From positions 22,870,527-22,934,526 of the forward strand of contig NC_133294.1 in NCBI RefSeq assembly GCF_005239225.2: 64,000 nt of DNA, in the 5' to 3' direction. The position numbers and the translations under genes are program-made. Origin of the DNA: Populus alba (lineage: Eukaryota; Streptophyta; Magnoliopsida; Malpighiales; Salicaceae). Positions 1 through 10,474 of this stretch are shown piece after piece; the first letter of the stretch is position 1, and the number at the start of each line of letters is the position of its first letter. Below the pieces are notes generated by a model. It made no database searches and had not been told where the DNA came from. It worked only from the letters and a program-made list of their open reading frames with translations.

Positions 1-1342
1 AATGGTTACAGAGATCAAGCCCTGATAATTATGATCAAACCACATATTAAATTTGAACATGAGAAACCATTCTTTTAATAAAAATCTTCGAAAATGACAA
101 GAAAAATTCAGAACTTCAAATGACTAATAGCATTTTAAACTTCTTAAATTCAATGGGTTGAATAGTTGTGCTTATCAGAAATTGGTGGCAAGTTCGAATA
201 ATGGCATGTAAGGAAATCTGAATCTGCTATCGAATTATAATAAAAAGATACATAATTTCTAAAATCGAAATAGAAAATGTCGAATACTAGGAAAATAATG
301 CTCTAGTAAAACAAAATAAGAAAGAGTTATTTTAATAGTTACATTGGTAGACAGCATGATTGAAATTTTTTTTTCCAAGAAATTATGGAAATCTTTTTTA
401 TATTAACAATCAATTTCTTACTTCAAGTTTCTTCTTGGTTAAGTTATTAATTGATTTGAAATCTTTGTTTATTTCCATAGTTGCGGACCGAGCTTAAAGA
501 GCTAACCATGAAAAATGGTCTGGGTCTTTGGGCTATCAAGTTAGCTTGTGAGTCATCGATCTAAAATAAGTTAATTATTTTTAAAGTCAAAATGAAAATA
601 TTTAATTTTTATTTTTCTTGTTGACTTTAAAAATTATTTTGTTTTTGTAATTAAACCCTTAATAAATTTAATTAAATCTTGAAAAATTTCAATTGAGTCC
701 TTAAATATACAATTTTGAATTTTCCTTTTCAAAATCTTTGCTAATAGGATCTTCATTTGAAAATATGCTATCAAATTTTCTAATTTTATATATTTTGATC
801 TTTCTCAACCAATTTTTGACAATTTTCTAGGGGTTATGATATGTTCTTCTCAGCTTTTATATATATTATTTTCTTCCAATAATTTTTATTTTTTCTTTTT
901 CTCTTTTTATTTTTATTTTTATAGGAGCCCCGAAAAAAATAACAAATAATAACAACACTACATATGAATATGAATATGAATTGCAGACATAATAATTAAC
1001 ATGATTGGGTATAGTCGATATCTTTGAAATTTCAACAATCAATAACATGCAAATGAGCTTTCTTTAACCCAATGGGTTGGCTTCTAGGCTAGCTTGAACT
1101 TCGTAGTAAGTTCCAACTTTGAAAGATTTAGTTATACTGACGATATAACTTATAAAGATTTTGCTATGCTGAGGAGATTTGAAGCCGCTTTTGACATTTA
1201 GCAATAAGTTAAGGACTTTTCTTGGCACAAATTTCAAAAGTTGATGCATTGACTAATATAATATGACAAATTCTTGATCTGACCTTTCTAGATATGTCCT
1301 CAATTTCTTTCTTCCTAGGCTAAGAAGTCTTCTTGATGATAC
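1..1342. other. Intergenic region upstream of the first BBE-like gene
   Basis: AT-rich DNA with no credible gene; the short open frames have no recognisable domain and low-complexity composition. It includes a short inverted repeat at 573-590 and 621-638 whose arms carry TTGAC (W-box core) motifs. The right-hand end is the presumed promoter of the oxidase that starts at 1394. Confidence 0.6.
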
Positions 1343-1349
1343 TATAAAT
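1343..1349 (+). promoter_or_regulatory. TATA box of the first BBE-like gene
   Basis: TATAAAT lies 51 bases before the ATG at 1394. The paralogue downstream has an equivalent TATAAATA 56 bases before its ATG, so the core promoter was duplicated with the gene. Confidence 0.65.
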
Positions 1350-1393
1350 GAGGGAGCCCTTGCAAGCTTCATTGCTCGAAACCACAGTGATTG

Positions 1394-2998
1394 ATGACTT
1401 ATCTAATTAGCAGTTCAATGCTACCATTTTTGTTGATTCTTCTATTTCCACTCTCATGGGGGACATCAGCTCACACTCATGAGGATTTTCTTCGATGTCT
1501 TTCCCTTTATTCGGGAGACTCCCCAGCCACTTCTAAGGTCATTTACACCCCGAACACCACTTCATATGCCACTGTTCTGCAGTTCTCGATTCGAAATCTT
1601 AGGTTCAATTCTTCAAAATTAACTCCTGTAGTCATTGTTACACCAACTATCTTGTCACATATTCAGGCTACCATTCATTGTTCCCAGAAACACAATTTAC
1701 AGATTAGGATTCGAAGTGGTGGGCATGATTATGAGGGTCTTTCTTATATGTCTGCTCTGCCGTTTGTCATCCTTGATCTGATCAATCTACGTAAGATCAC
1801 CGTTGATTTGTCGACTAAGACTGCGTGGGTTCAGGCTGGTGCAACTATAGGTGAACTTTACCATAGCATTGCTGAGAAAAGTAGAACTCTTGCTTTCCCT
1901 GCAGGTGCTTGTCATACTGTTGGTGTTGGAGGGCAGTTTAGTGGAGGGGGGTACGGAGGTTTGCTGCGTAAATATGGTCTTGCTGCGGATAACGTGATTG
2001 ATGCAGAATTAATTGATGCTAATGGTAGAGTTCTTGAAAGAAAATCGATGGGGGAAGATTTGTTTTGGGCCATTCGAGGCGGTGGAGGAAATAGCTTCGG
2101 AGTCGTTACAGCTTGGAAAGTAAACTTGGTTGAAGTTCCGCCTACAGTGACCGTCTTTGCTGTCCCCAAAGTCTTGAAAGAAAATGCAACCAAGCTTATC
2201 CATCGTTGGCAATACGTTGCAAATAAGCTTCCTGAAGATATCGTCATTGCAGCATATGTAAACAGAATTAATTCTAGTCAAGGAGGAGATCCGACAATAC
2301 AAGCAACATTCACTTCTTTATTTCTTGGCGGGGTTGATATACTTCTTCCACTGATGCAAGAGAGCTTCCCTGAGCTTGGTCTTGTAAAGGACGATTGCGT
2401 TGAACTGAGCTGGATTGAGTTTGCCCTCTTCCTCGCTGGATTTCCAAGTAATGCATCCTTGGATGTGTTGCTTGATAGGACTCCTCAATCCATAACAAGT
2501 TTCAAAGCGAAATCTGACTACGTTAAACAACCCCTGCCTGAAACCGCACTAGAAGGGATGTGGGAAAGGTTCTTCGAAAAGGACATTGAGTCCCCTAGTT
2601 TGATCATGGTTCCTTATGGGGGAAAGATGGATGAGATTTCCGAGTCAAGCATCCCATTTCCACATAGAGCTGGAAATTTATACAAAATTCACTACTATGT
2701 GGCTTGGACAGAAGAAGGCGAGGAAGCATCCGAAAGGCATATTTCTTGGATCAGAAGGCTTTACAGTTACATGACTCCTTATGTTTCGAAAAATCCTCGA
2801 GAAGCATACGTCAATTACAGAGACCTTGACCTCGGGATAAATAACCTTGCCGGCAACACAAGCTATAAGCAAGCAAGCATTTGGGGTAGGAAGTACTTCA
2901 AAAATAACTTTGACAAGCTGGTACGCATAAAGACTGAAGTTGATCCTGCCAATTTCTTCAGAAATGAGCAGAGCATACCACCTCTCTCATCTTGGTGA
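1394..2998 (+). CDS. Berberine bridge enzyme-like FAD-linked oxidase (copy 1)
   Basis: Intronless 534-residue secreted flavoprotein of the BBE-like family. The true ATG is at 1394; the TTG just before it is not a plant start. It has an N-terminal signal peptide (hydrophobic to about residue 26), an FAD-binding PCMH-type domain, and the C-terminal BBE motif ending NFFRNEQSIPP. Both covalent flavin anchors are present: His111 in RSGGHDYEG and Cys173. Val176, three residues after the Cys, matches the gatekeeper residue of oxygen-using members. The otherwise conserved C-P-T-V-G-x-G-G-H stretch reads C-H-T-V-G-V-G-G-Q, so Gln181 replaces the His equivalent to His174 of the poppy enzyme. Arabidopsis relatives oxidise cell-wall oligosaccharides (OGOX, CELLOX) or monolignols; the substrate here is unknown. 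It is a tandem paralogue of the gene at 5387. Polyadenylation-like AATAAA lies at 3064-3069. Confidence 0.93.
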   Translation: MTYLISSSMLPFLLILLFPLSWGTSAHTHEDFLRCLSLYSGDSPATSKVIYTPNTTSYATVLQFSIRNLRFNSSKLTPVVIVTPTILSHIQATIHCSQKHNLQIRIRSGGHDYEGLSYMSALPFVILDLINLRKITVDLSTKTAWVQAGATIGELYHSIAEKSRTLAFPAGACHTVGVGGQFSGGGYGGLLRKYGLAADNVIDAELIDANGRVLERKSMGEDLFWAIRGGGGNSFGVVTAWKVNLVEVPPTVTVFAVPKVLKENATKLIHRWQYVANKLPEDIVIAAYVNRINSSQGGDPTIQATFTSLFLGGVDILLPLMQESFPELGLVKDDCVELSWIEFALFLAGFPSNASLDVLLDRTPQSITSFKAKSDYVKQPLPETALEGMWERFFEKDIESPSLIMVPYGGKMDEISESSIPFPHRAGNLYKIHYYVAWTEEGEEASERHISWIRRLYSYMTPYVSKNPREAYVNYRDLDLGINNLAGNTSYKQASIWGRKYFKNNFDKLVRIKTEVDPANFFRNEQSIPPLSSW

Positions 2999-4530
2999 TT
3001 AAAGGCTCAAGAAGAGAAAATTAACGGTAATACATAATTATATATTTCATCTGTAGAGACATCAATAAAGTTATCCGTTTTAAGATCAATTTTTCTTCTG
3101 AGATACATTTGAAGGTGTCCAAGAAATATGTGAGATTTCATTCAAATTCAATAATATGCTGTCATTTCATTGTTTCTAAGATTGAAGGTTGAACTGTTGG
3201 GATCGATGTGGAGAGTTTCAATTTTTCTATATTCAAAAGCTTGGACTTTGACGAATAAGAAATTGTGTGCAAAAGTAGGCTATAATAGCGAAGAAAATAA
3301 AGATGGTACTGCAATTACGATTGTACTTGAGAATTTCCTCTTACGTACTAAGATGCAAAAAACATGTTACTCTCTCTCTCTCTCTGACGTAATAATATTA
3401 ATGCCGAACGACAAACAACCTGTTAATTAATGGAGAACGAAAGGCACACCCCCACCCACTTCTTGCCCAGCTAGAAGTGGAAGAAATGATGGCACCTATC
3501 TCACTTACTGTCCAGCTGCAAGTGAAAGAAACGATGATCACCAAGAGATGAGTTGTCGTAAGGTGAAATGAGTTGGCATGGCATGTGTTGGAATGAGCTG
3601 GATCTATTCCAACTCGCTGCGGGAACACAGCACAATATGTGTGAAAAAAACACTAGGGAGCTAAACACCGAAAGAAAGAGAGAGTGTTGTGAGTGTGAGA
3701 GTTTGAGTTGAGTCGAGAAGAGTTTGAGTTGAGTGAGAGCTTCTTCTTTCAAAGGGAAAGCTACCATGTCGATAGATAATGGTGAAAAATAAAATCATGA
3801 TGAAGTTATGCAAGTTGAAGAATCAAGCAAATGAGAGTTCGCTATGAAAGATGAGATGAATTATTTGTTAGGGAATTAGACATGGAAGCTAACTGAACCA
3901 CCCCAGCCACAACAAATAGGTGTATAGGATAAAAGAAGAACACAATAGCAACAAACATTACAAGTAGAGATTACAGACTTTGTTTAATGAATTATTTATG
4001 TTTGAGAGGATTTCAAAACTTTGATTCTTAAATAAACAAAAATTCAACTTACTGAAAAATAATTGTCTTGCTAATGTTATTTTTTATACTTTCCATTTAC
4101 GATTCATTATAATTACTAGTAGTGTTAGTGCCTCAACTAAGATAATCATTGTATTAAATTTTTATTCTTAAATATGATTTGTAATTTTGTTTGTGTCGAT
4201 GTTTATTATGGATTACATGACCACAATGTTCACTTCAATTAATTATTGTACACTTTGATATCAACGGATGAAAATAACCCTTTATGGTAGCCTAACTAAA
4301 TTTTTTTTTTAACAACATTGATGTCATTTTCCCATGGAATCCAAAAGAAAAAATCTATTTTGTCCCCAAACAATTTTAAAATACCAAAATGATCCCAGTA
4401 CAAAGAAAATTCTATTAGCCTATGAGTTTTCCTTTTAAAGAAAAAAAATGGGAAAGAAGGTTCTTCCCATCCAAAATGCAATGGGGTCTGTGTGAACAGT
4501 GTATTCACCCTCTTTTCCATTTTTTTTTTT

Positions 4531-5010
4531 AATTTTTACAGACGTGGTCATTTGAACTATTGACTAGTCCTAGATTTTGAGCAGTTAAAATAAAAAAGTG
4601 CAGTGCTTTTGTGGATACTGGATGACATTTCTAATATGAGCAAATGCATCAACCAAAGTCAACGAAACCTGCCTCAAAAAGTAGCCTGTCAGAATGGACA
4701 CTTGACAGTATTACGGATGGAGGGTTGAGATTAAGCAAATTAGTTTTCTAGAGCTTGAAAATCCTGGCCCCTAAACTTAGAAAACTATTCCTAATTACGC
4801 AATATCAGACCATAAATTATAAGTTTATTAGAACTACAAGCTCAACATTCAACATTCTGGATAAAATAATAATTACTTGAACAAGAAGTTTAGCATATGT
4901 TTAGAAAATTATTTTTACAAGCGTCGTCATTTGAACTATCTACGAGTCCTAAATTTTGAGCCACCAGACAGATTCAATGCCATGGAAAAAACCTGCTTTT
5001 GTGGATATCT
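4531..5010. repeat. Direct duplication in the promoter region of BBE-like copy 2
   Basis: The segment 4531-4620 is repeated imperfectly at 4911-5010. Shared blocks include GTCATTTGAACTAT, AGTCCTA(G/A)ATTTTGAGC and GCTTTTGTGGATA, in the same order and orientation. The copies are about 380 bases apart and lie 380-860 bases before the ATG at 5387. Confidence 0.75.
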
Positions 5011-5074
5011 GTTGATTTGAACTTTCTAGCCGTGTCTAGATGCTTAACTTGTTCAAATTTTTCATAAAACATTT

Positions 5075-5292
5075 TTCATCCTGTTTGTTTTTTATATTTT
5101 AAAAATGTTTTTAAAAAGATTTAATTTTTTTTTATTTATTTTTTACTTTAAATTAATATTTTTTTATATTTTAAGATCATTTTAATGCGTTAAAGTCAAA
5201 AATAGTTTTTTAAAAATTAAAAAAATATTATTTTAATATAATTTCAAATAAAAAATATTTTAAAAAATATCTATAATTACACCTTTAAACTC
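5075..5292. repeat. Dispersed AT-rich repeat, copy 1
   Basis: It shares an ordered set of blocks (AAATTAATAT, then GATCATTTTAATGCG, then GTCAAAAATA, then AAAAAATATTATT) with 20745-20948 and, more weakly, 11650-11824. The other copies have ends resembling CAACCACA and its complement, which suggests a short non-autonomous DNA transposon. Confidence 0.5.
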
Positions 5293-5330
5293 ATTTTCTT
5301 GCCAAGCAACCATTCTCTTAATAGATGTAG

Positions 5331-5338
5331 TATAAATA
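5331..5338 (+). promoter_or_regulatory. TATA box of the second BBE-like gene
   Basis: TATAAATA lies 56 bases before the ATG at 5387, followed by a purine stretch like that after the first gene's TATA box. Confidence 0.65.
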
Positions 5339-5386
5339 AGAGAGCATGGTACCAAGTTCCTACACTCAAATCAAGTAGTTATAGAG

Positions 5387-6997
5387 ATGACTACATGTCT
5401 AAGCACTACAACAATGTTGCCATTTCTGTGTTTCCTTCTCTTTTCCTTCTTATGGTCAGCTTCAGCTCAGACTCATGAGGATTTTCTACAATGCCTTTCC
5501 CTTTATTCTGAAGACTCCAATTCCTTTTCCGAGCTCGTTTATACCCCAAACAACTCTTCCTATTTACATGTCTTGCAGGGCTCTATACAGAACTCCAGGT
5601 TTAATACAACTGCAACCCCAAAACCTCTAGTTATTGTCACACCAATCAATGTATCCCACATTCAAGCCACCATTTTATGTTCCCAAAAACATGGAATGAA
5701 TGTTAGAATTCGCAGCGGCGGCCATGATTATGAGGGTCTTTCATATGTTTCTGCTCTCCCTTTTGTCATCATTGATCTAATCAATCTTCGAGCAATCAAT
5801 GTTGATGGAGAAAACAGCACTGCTTGGGTTCAAGCTGGTGCAACTCTTGGCGAGCTTTACCATAGCATTGCCGAGAAAAGCGGAACTCTTGCCTTTCCTG
5901 CAGGTGCTTGTCCTACTGTTGGTGCCGGAGGGCACTTAAGTGGAGGAGGGTATGGAGGGCTGATGAGGAAATATGGCCTTGCTGCTGATAACATAATTGA
6001 TGCTCAATTAATCGACGCTAAAGGTAGAATTCTTGATAGAGCATCAATGGGAGAAGATTTGTTTTGGGCCATTCGAGGCGGTGGAGGAAATACTTTTGGA
6101 GTTGTTGTTGCATGGAAATTGAAGTTGGTTCCTGTTCCACACACAGTGACGATCTTCTCCGTCGTAAGATCTTTGGAAGAAAATGCAACCAAGTTAATCC
6201 ATCGGTGGCAGTACGTTGCAAATAAGCTTCCCGAAGATCTCTTCATTACAGCATATATAACCAAAACTAATTCTAGTCGGGAAGGAATTTCAACAATACA
6301 AGCTGAATTCCCTTCTTTATTTCTTGGTGGAGCTGATAGGCTTCTTCCATTGATGCAAGAGAACTTCCCTGAGCTCGGTTTAGTGAAAGATGATTGCACC
6401 GAAATGAGCTGGGTAGAATTTGTCCTCTACAATTCTGGATATTCTACTAATTCTTCCTTGGATGTGTTGCTCAACAGGACTCCTCAATACATAACAAATT
6501 TCAAAGGAAAATCTGACTACGTCAAGAAACCTATGCCTGAAATTGCGTTCGAAGGGATATGGAAAAGGTTCCTTAAAGTAGGTATCGAGACGCCTAGATT
6601 GATCCTAGTTCCATATGGAGGAAAAATGGATCAGATTTCGGAATCTAGCATCCCATTTGCTCACAGAGCTGGTAATTTATACAAAATTCAATACTTGCTG
6701 CTTTGGAATGAGCAAGGCAAGGAAGCATCAATGAGGCATGTAGCTTGGATTAGAAGGCTTTACAGTTACACGGCTCCTTATGTTTCAAAAAACCCTCGAG
6801 AAGCATATATCGGTTATAGGGACCTTGACGTAGGGATGAACAATATTCAAGGCAACACAAGTTATAAACAAGCAAGCATTTGGGGCAGGAAATATTTCAA
6901 GAATAACTTTGACAGGTTAATACAAGTGAAGACTGCAGTTGATCCTGATAATTTCTTTAGAAATGAACAAAGCATCCCACCACTCTCTTCTTCGTGA
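5387..6997 (+). CDS. Berberine bridge enzyme-like FAD-linked oxidase (copy 2)
   Basis: Intronless 536-residue secreted flavoprotein, the closest relative of copy 1. The first ATG gives a clear signal peptide ending near residue 28 (SASAQ). His113 and Cys175 are the expected bicovalent FAD anchors. The canonical CPTVGAGGHLSGGG stretch is intact, with His183 at the position changed in copy 1. Val178 is the gatekeeper-type residue associated with oxygen use, so oxidase rather than dehydrogenase activity is expected from family knowledge. Several NxS/T sites point to glycosylation. The family acts in the cell wall, endomembranes or vacuole on oligosaccharides, monolignols or alkaloids; synteny with the Arabidopsis At4g208xx cluster favours oligosaccharide oxidation, but this is inference. 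AATAAA lies at 7131-7136. Confidence 0.94.
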   Translation: MTTCLSTTTMLPFLCFLLFSFLWSASAQTHEDFLQCLSLYSEDSNSFSELVYTPNNSSYLHVLQGSIQNSRFNTTATPKPLVIVTPINVSHIQATILCSQKHGMNVRIRSGGHDYEGLSYVSALPFVIIDLINLRAINVDGENSTAWVQAGATLGELYHSIAEKSGTLAFPAGACPTVGAGGHLSGGGYGGLMRKYGLAADNIIDAQLIDAKGRILDRASMGEDLFWAIRGGGGNTFGVVVAWKLKLVPVPHTVTIFSVVRSLEENATKLIHRWQYVANKLPEDLFITAYITKTNSSREGISTIQAEFPSLFLGGADRLLPLMQENFPELGLVKDDCTEMSWVEFVLYNSGYSTNSSLDVLLNRTPQYITNFKGKSDYVKKPMPEIAFEGIWKRFLKVGIETPRLILVPYGGKMDQISESSIPFAHRAGNLYKIQYLLLWNEQGKEASMRHVAWIRRLYSYTAPYVSKNPREAYIGYRDLDVGMNNIQGNTSYKQASIWGRKYFKNNFDRLIQVKTAVDPDNFFRNEQSIPPLSSS

Positions 6998-7782
6998 TCA
7001 TAGCGACCAGATGTTTTTTTATATTTGAAAATGATGATTTGATGCTGATAAAGGTATTTTCTACTGTATTAGACATTAGTAAAAGTTTGGTCAGTGATCA
7101 TTTATGGCCAGAGTTTTTATGTATTAGTCCAATAAAAATGGAGAACACATGTCATTTGTTTTTCAAATAAATTAGCATTGATCATTTGTTTGAACACTTC
7201 AATCTTTGTTTTATATATAAGTTTTTTTTCTATATTTTGTGTGTGTTAATGACTTGATACCATCCAGCATTGCTGCTCATTGTGCTGAAGACGGATAAAT
7301 TAATGGATAGGAAGCCAAAATAAAAGGACTTCGAGGAGTTTCAAAATGAAAATAACAGAGTTACAAAGCCACATAGTATTGGTCAGGAATTTAATGAAAT
7401 ATACCAGCAAGTTTTATCATAAAAATACATAAATTGTGGTCTAATTTCAATAGTAGCATTCAAGATGAACGAGTTTATAGAGTAGCTAATCAGTTTTATT
7501 ATAGCAATTGAATTTTTTATATATAATAAATTAGTGCTGCTTATAAAAGTTATGAAGTGAGTTTGAAATATTGTATATGCTTGAATCATAAAATATTTGG
7601 AATTACTTTTCTAGAATGTTAGCCATATATAATTAGATGGAAAAAAATATAGAATCGGAGAAGATGAAAGAAATCGTGTGTGGTAGAAAAAATCTTATGC
7701 TTGCTGCAAACGAAATTTCATTATATAGTAGTCATGATAGAGAAATCATAGAATATGAATTTTTTTGACAATTTAAGGTCTC
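6998..7782. other. Spacer after BBE-like copy 2
   Basis: It contains the 3' flank and polyadenylation-like signal of copy 2, then AT-rich DNA with no recognisable gene up to the Copia remnant. Confidence 0.5.
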
Positions 7783-9085
7783 ATGAGAAAAGTACAAGTT
7801 TATAAAGAAAAACTCAACAAAATTCAAGAAGGCATAAATGCACAAGCACTCTTCTTAAAATTTTATACAAAAGAAAAGCAAGATAACTCTGGATATACCA
7901 AAGAAGGTAGAGGACATGGACAAGGTGGAGAAAGAGAGAAAAAAAAAAAGATAGATTTGGAAGAGGAGGCTGAGGCAGCCTCAATAGGTCAATTGGTTGA
8001 CCAAATGAAGCAAATTGGTCAACCGATTCCACTGACAGTAGCAGTCAGAGACCTAGGTTTGAAAAAACAAAAGTTAAATGTTATAATTGTCAAAGAATAA
8101 GTCATTATGCCAGGGATTGTTGGAATCCAACCAAAAAAGTTGAAAAGAATGCCAATTTAGTAGTAAAAGAGAAGCAAGAAGCCACCATATTACTAGTCCA
8201 TGATGAACGAATTATGAAAACCAAAGAAAACACGTGGTATCTAGAAAATGAAGCTAGCAATCACATGAGTAGAGACAAAGATAAATTTGTAGAGCTTGAT
8301 GAATCAATTAAAGGTAATGTCACCTTTGCAAATCATTCAAAGGTTTCCATCAAAGAAAGATATGATCCTGATTCAAATGAAAGATGATAGTCATTAATTT
8401 ATTGGTGATGTTTATTATATCTCAACTGTAAAGAAATAACATATAGAGTTTAGGATAATTATTGGAGAAAGGGTTATGAAATTAAGATAAAAGATTATAA
8501 TTTGATATTACTTGATACTTATGAAATTATGATTGCAAAGGTAACCATGATAAAGAATAAAATATTTTTGCTAAATATAGAGACAGATGTGCCTAAATGT
8601 TTAAAGGCATGTGTGAAATATGAGACATGGTTTTGACATATAAGACTTAGACATGTAAACTTTGATAGCTTAAAGATTATGGTGCAAAAAAAATATGTTA
8701 AAGGGTCTACCATTCATTGAACATCTAAATAAGTTGAGTGAATGATAAATAGTAGGCAAGAACTTTTTAAAGGAGTCTATATCTAAAGCAAGCTAACCCT
8801 TATAAGAGATATACGCAAACGTATATGGTCCAATTCAACCATACTCATTGAATAAAATTTGTATTTTCTACTATTTATTGATGATTATAATAGAAGAACA
8901 TCATTATACTTACAAAAAAAGTCTAATGTGTTTAATTGTTTTAAGAAGATATTAGTTGAAAAAAAAAATGGTTATTTTATAAAATCACTTAGAATAGACA
9001 AAGGATGAATTTTGTTCTAATGATTTTTGTGAAGATTATGTTATAGAAAGACTGCCTTTATCTCAAAAACAAAATTTAATGTAAA
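7783..9085 (+). mobile_element. Degenerate Ty1/Copia retrotransposon remnant
   Basis: Pieces of a Copia polyprotein are in order on the + strand. They are a gag tail rich in Lys/Glu/Gly, a CCHC zinc knuckle (CYNCQRISHYARDC, about 8079-8120), and a protease segment whose usual D-S-G-A-S-N-H active site reads E-N-E-A-S-N-H. A GAG-pre-integrase segment follows (HIRLRHVNFDSLK, about 8635-8680), then an integrase-core fragment (FIDDYNRRTSLYLQKKS, about 8876-8930) running out near 9070. Stops and frameshifts break it in several places. I found no reverse transcriptase, RNase H or LTRs, so it is a truncated, dead 5' half of the coding region. Confidence 0.85.
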
Positions 9086-9152
9086 TTTGTTTATTTTTGT
9101 TGATTTTTTCATAAAAGAAAATAACACAATTTAATTATTTTATGGCGCGCAG

Positions 9153-9687
9153 TTCTTGTCAGCGGCTTGGCTTGCAAGGACCCCAAGAGTGTTCAAGCTA
9201 GTGACTTCTCTTTCAGTGGACTTCACATGCTAGGCAACACATCAAATGCAGTGGGTTCGAGGGTACCTGCAGTGAATGTAGCCCAAATACCAGGACTTAA
9301 CACACTTGGTATCTCTTTTGCACGCATTGACTATGCACCATCTGGTAGTAACCCTCTACACACGCACCCTCGTGCCTCTGAAATCTTGACAGTTCTTGAA
9401 GGTAGTCTTGAAGTTGGATTTGTTACATCCAACCCTGAAAACCGTCTCATTACCGAGGTCTTACAAAAGGGTGGCGTGTTTGTGTTCCCTATAAATCTTG
9501 TTCACTTTCAAAGAAATGTGGGAACGAGCAATGCTGTTTCCTAGCAGCCTTGAACAGCCTAAACCCAGGTGTCATCACCATTGCGAATGCTGTGTTTGGG
9601 TCTAATCCAGACATTCCTAGCGACATTCTTGCATAGGCTTTCCAGTTGCACAAGAATGTTGTCAATTCCCTGCAATCAAAGTTCTAG
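9153..9687 (+). pseudogene. Germin-like protein pseudogene (exon 2 only)
   Basis: It is clearly homologous to exon 2 of the intact germin-like gene at 37845-38630 and in opposite orientation to it. The open frame runs from [10 protein letters not shown] through the metal-binding cupin box (HTHPRASE) and breaks near 9538, where a small indel shifts the frame. The rest ([18 protein letters not shown]) continues in another frame, with an in-frame TAG at 9634-9636 in place of a Lys codon. The end matches the true C-terminus (NSLQSKF). Exon 1 with the signal peptide is absent; Copia-derived DNA lies upstream instead. Confidence 0.88.
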
Positions 9688-9719
9688 ACAAGAAATGGGA
9701 AATGGTGGGAGAAGAAAGA

Positions 9720-10042
9720 CAAGTAGATCATGATCCCCAGGAGGAGAAAGAACTTGCCGATCGAGAGCAAGGGCGGATTTTGTGTCTAAAGCGCCAGGTG
9801 CATACAATTCTTTTTTCTTCTGAGGTGTGTGAAAGAGTGGGGCCTCTTTATCTTTCTGTGAGCTCTTGATCTGTGGTTGGCTCAGGCAATGTGCCGCTCA
9901 TGGACGGGCAGTTAGCAATGACGAGGGCTTTTGGTGATGGGAGATTAAAAACCACATTACGTCAGAACCAGATATAATGATTGCCCATGTTGACGAGGAC
10001 GCTGAACTCATAGTTTTTGGGGAGTGATGGCTTGTGGAAGGT
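9720..10042 (+). pseudogene. PP2C protein phosphatase fragment (pseudogene)
   Basis: Two pieces of a plant PP2C are recognisable, separated by what looks like an intron (about 9798-9891). The first reads VDHDPQEEKELA, then a frameshifted E-S-K-G-G-F-type stretch. The second reads NVPLMDGQLAMTRAFGDGRL, then a TSEPDIMIAHVDEDAELIVFG segment with indels before the expected SDGLWKV. This covers only the middle of a PP2C catalytic domain, with frameshifts at both ends and no start. It directly abuts the germin-like pseudogene. Confidence 0.8.
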
Positions 10043-10397
10043 GAGAGAAAGGCTTGACAGTGCAATATCTGATGACTAGTCTTTGCTTCTTGATGCAACC
10101 TGTTTTGTTAGGCATAAATTTAGAAGTCTATTTTTCCTTCCTTTTATCGTTTTTTCCTGTGTCTAGTTCAGCTACCATTCTTTTTTCTATTCCGTTACAA
10201 TAAACCAAATAATATCATAAAGACCTCATCTAGATGCTACCATACAATTTAAATGATCAATTCAGGGACATGAAGCAAATGAGAGATTCATTTATGACTA
10301 AATGGGAAAGGTTACGTTACAAGCCAAAACTTCATAGTTATACAACTTGAAATTTCGGTAAACTCAAGCATGTCAAAAATGCCATCCCAAAAACAAT

Positions 10398-10458
<61 letters not shown>

Positions 10459-10474
10459 TTGCCTAATTAAAACA
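10043..10474. other. Spacer with long (TA)n microsatellite
   Basis: No gene. A (TA)n tract of roughly 55 bases lies at about 10400-10455, just beyond the 3' end of histidinol dehydrogenase. Confidence 0.7.

Larger units (their letters stand above)
2999..5330. other. Spacer between the two BBE-like genes
   Basis: No gene. It holds a (CT)n run at about 3370-3386, many poly-T tracts, a direct duplication (4531-4620 and 4911-5010) and one copy of a dispersed AT-rich repeat (5075-5292) immediately before the second promoter. Confidence 0.55.

Noticed and set aside
1912..2302. Minus-strand open frames inside the first BBE-like gene
   Set aside because: They are antisense shadows of a conserved coding sequence, with no domain and the wrong codon pattern.
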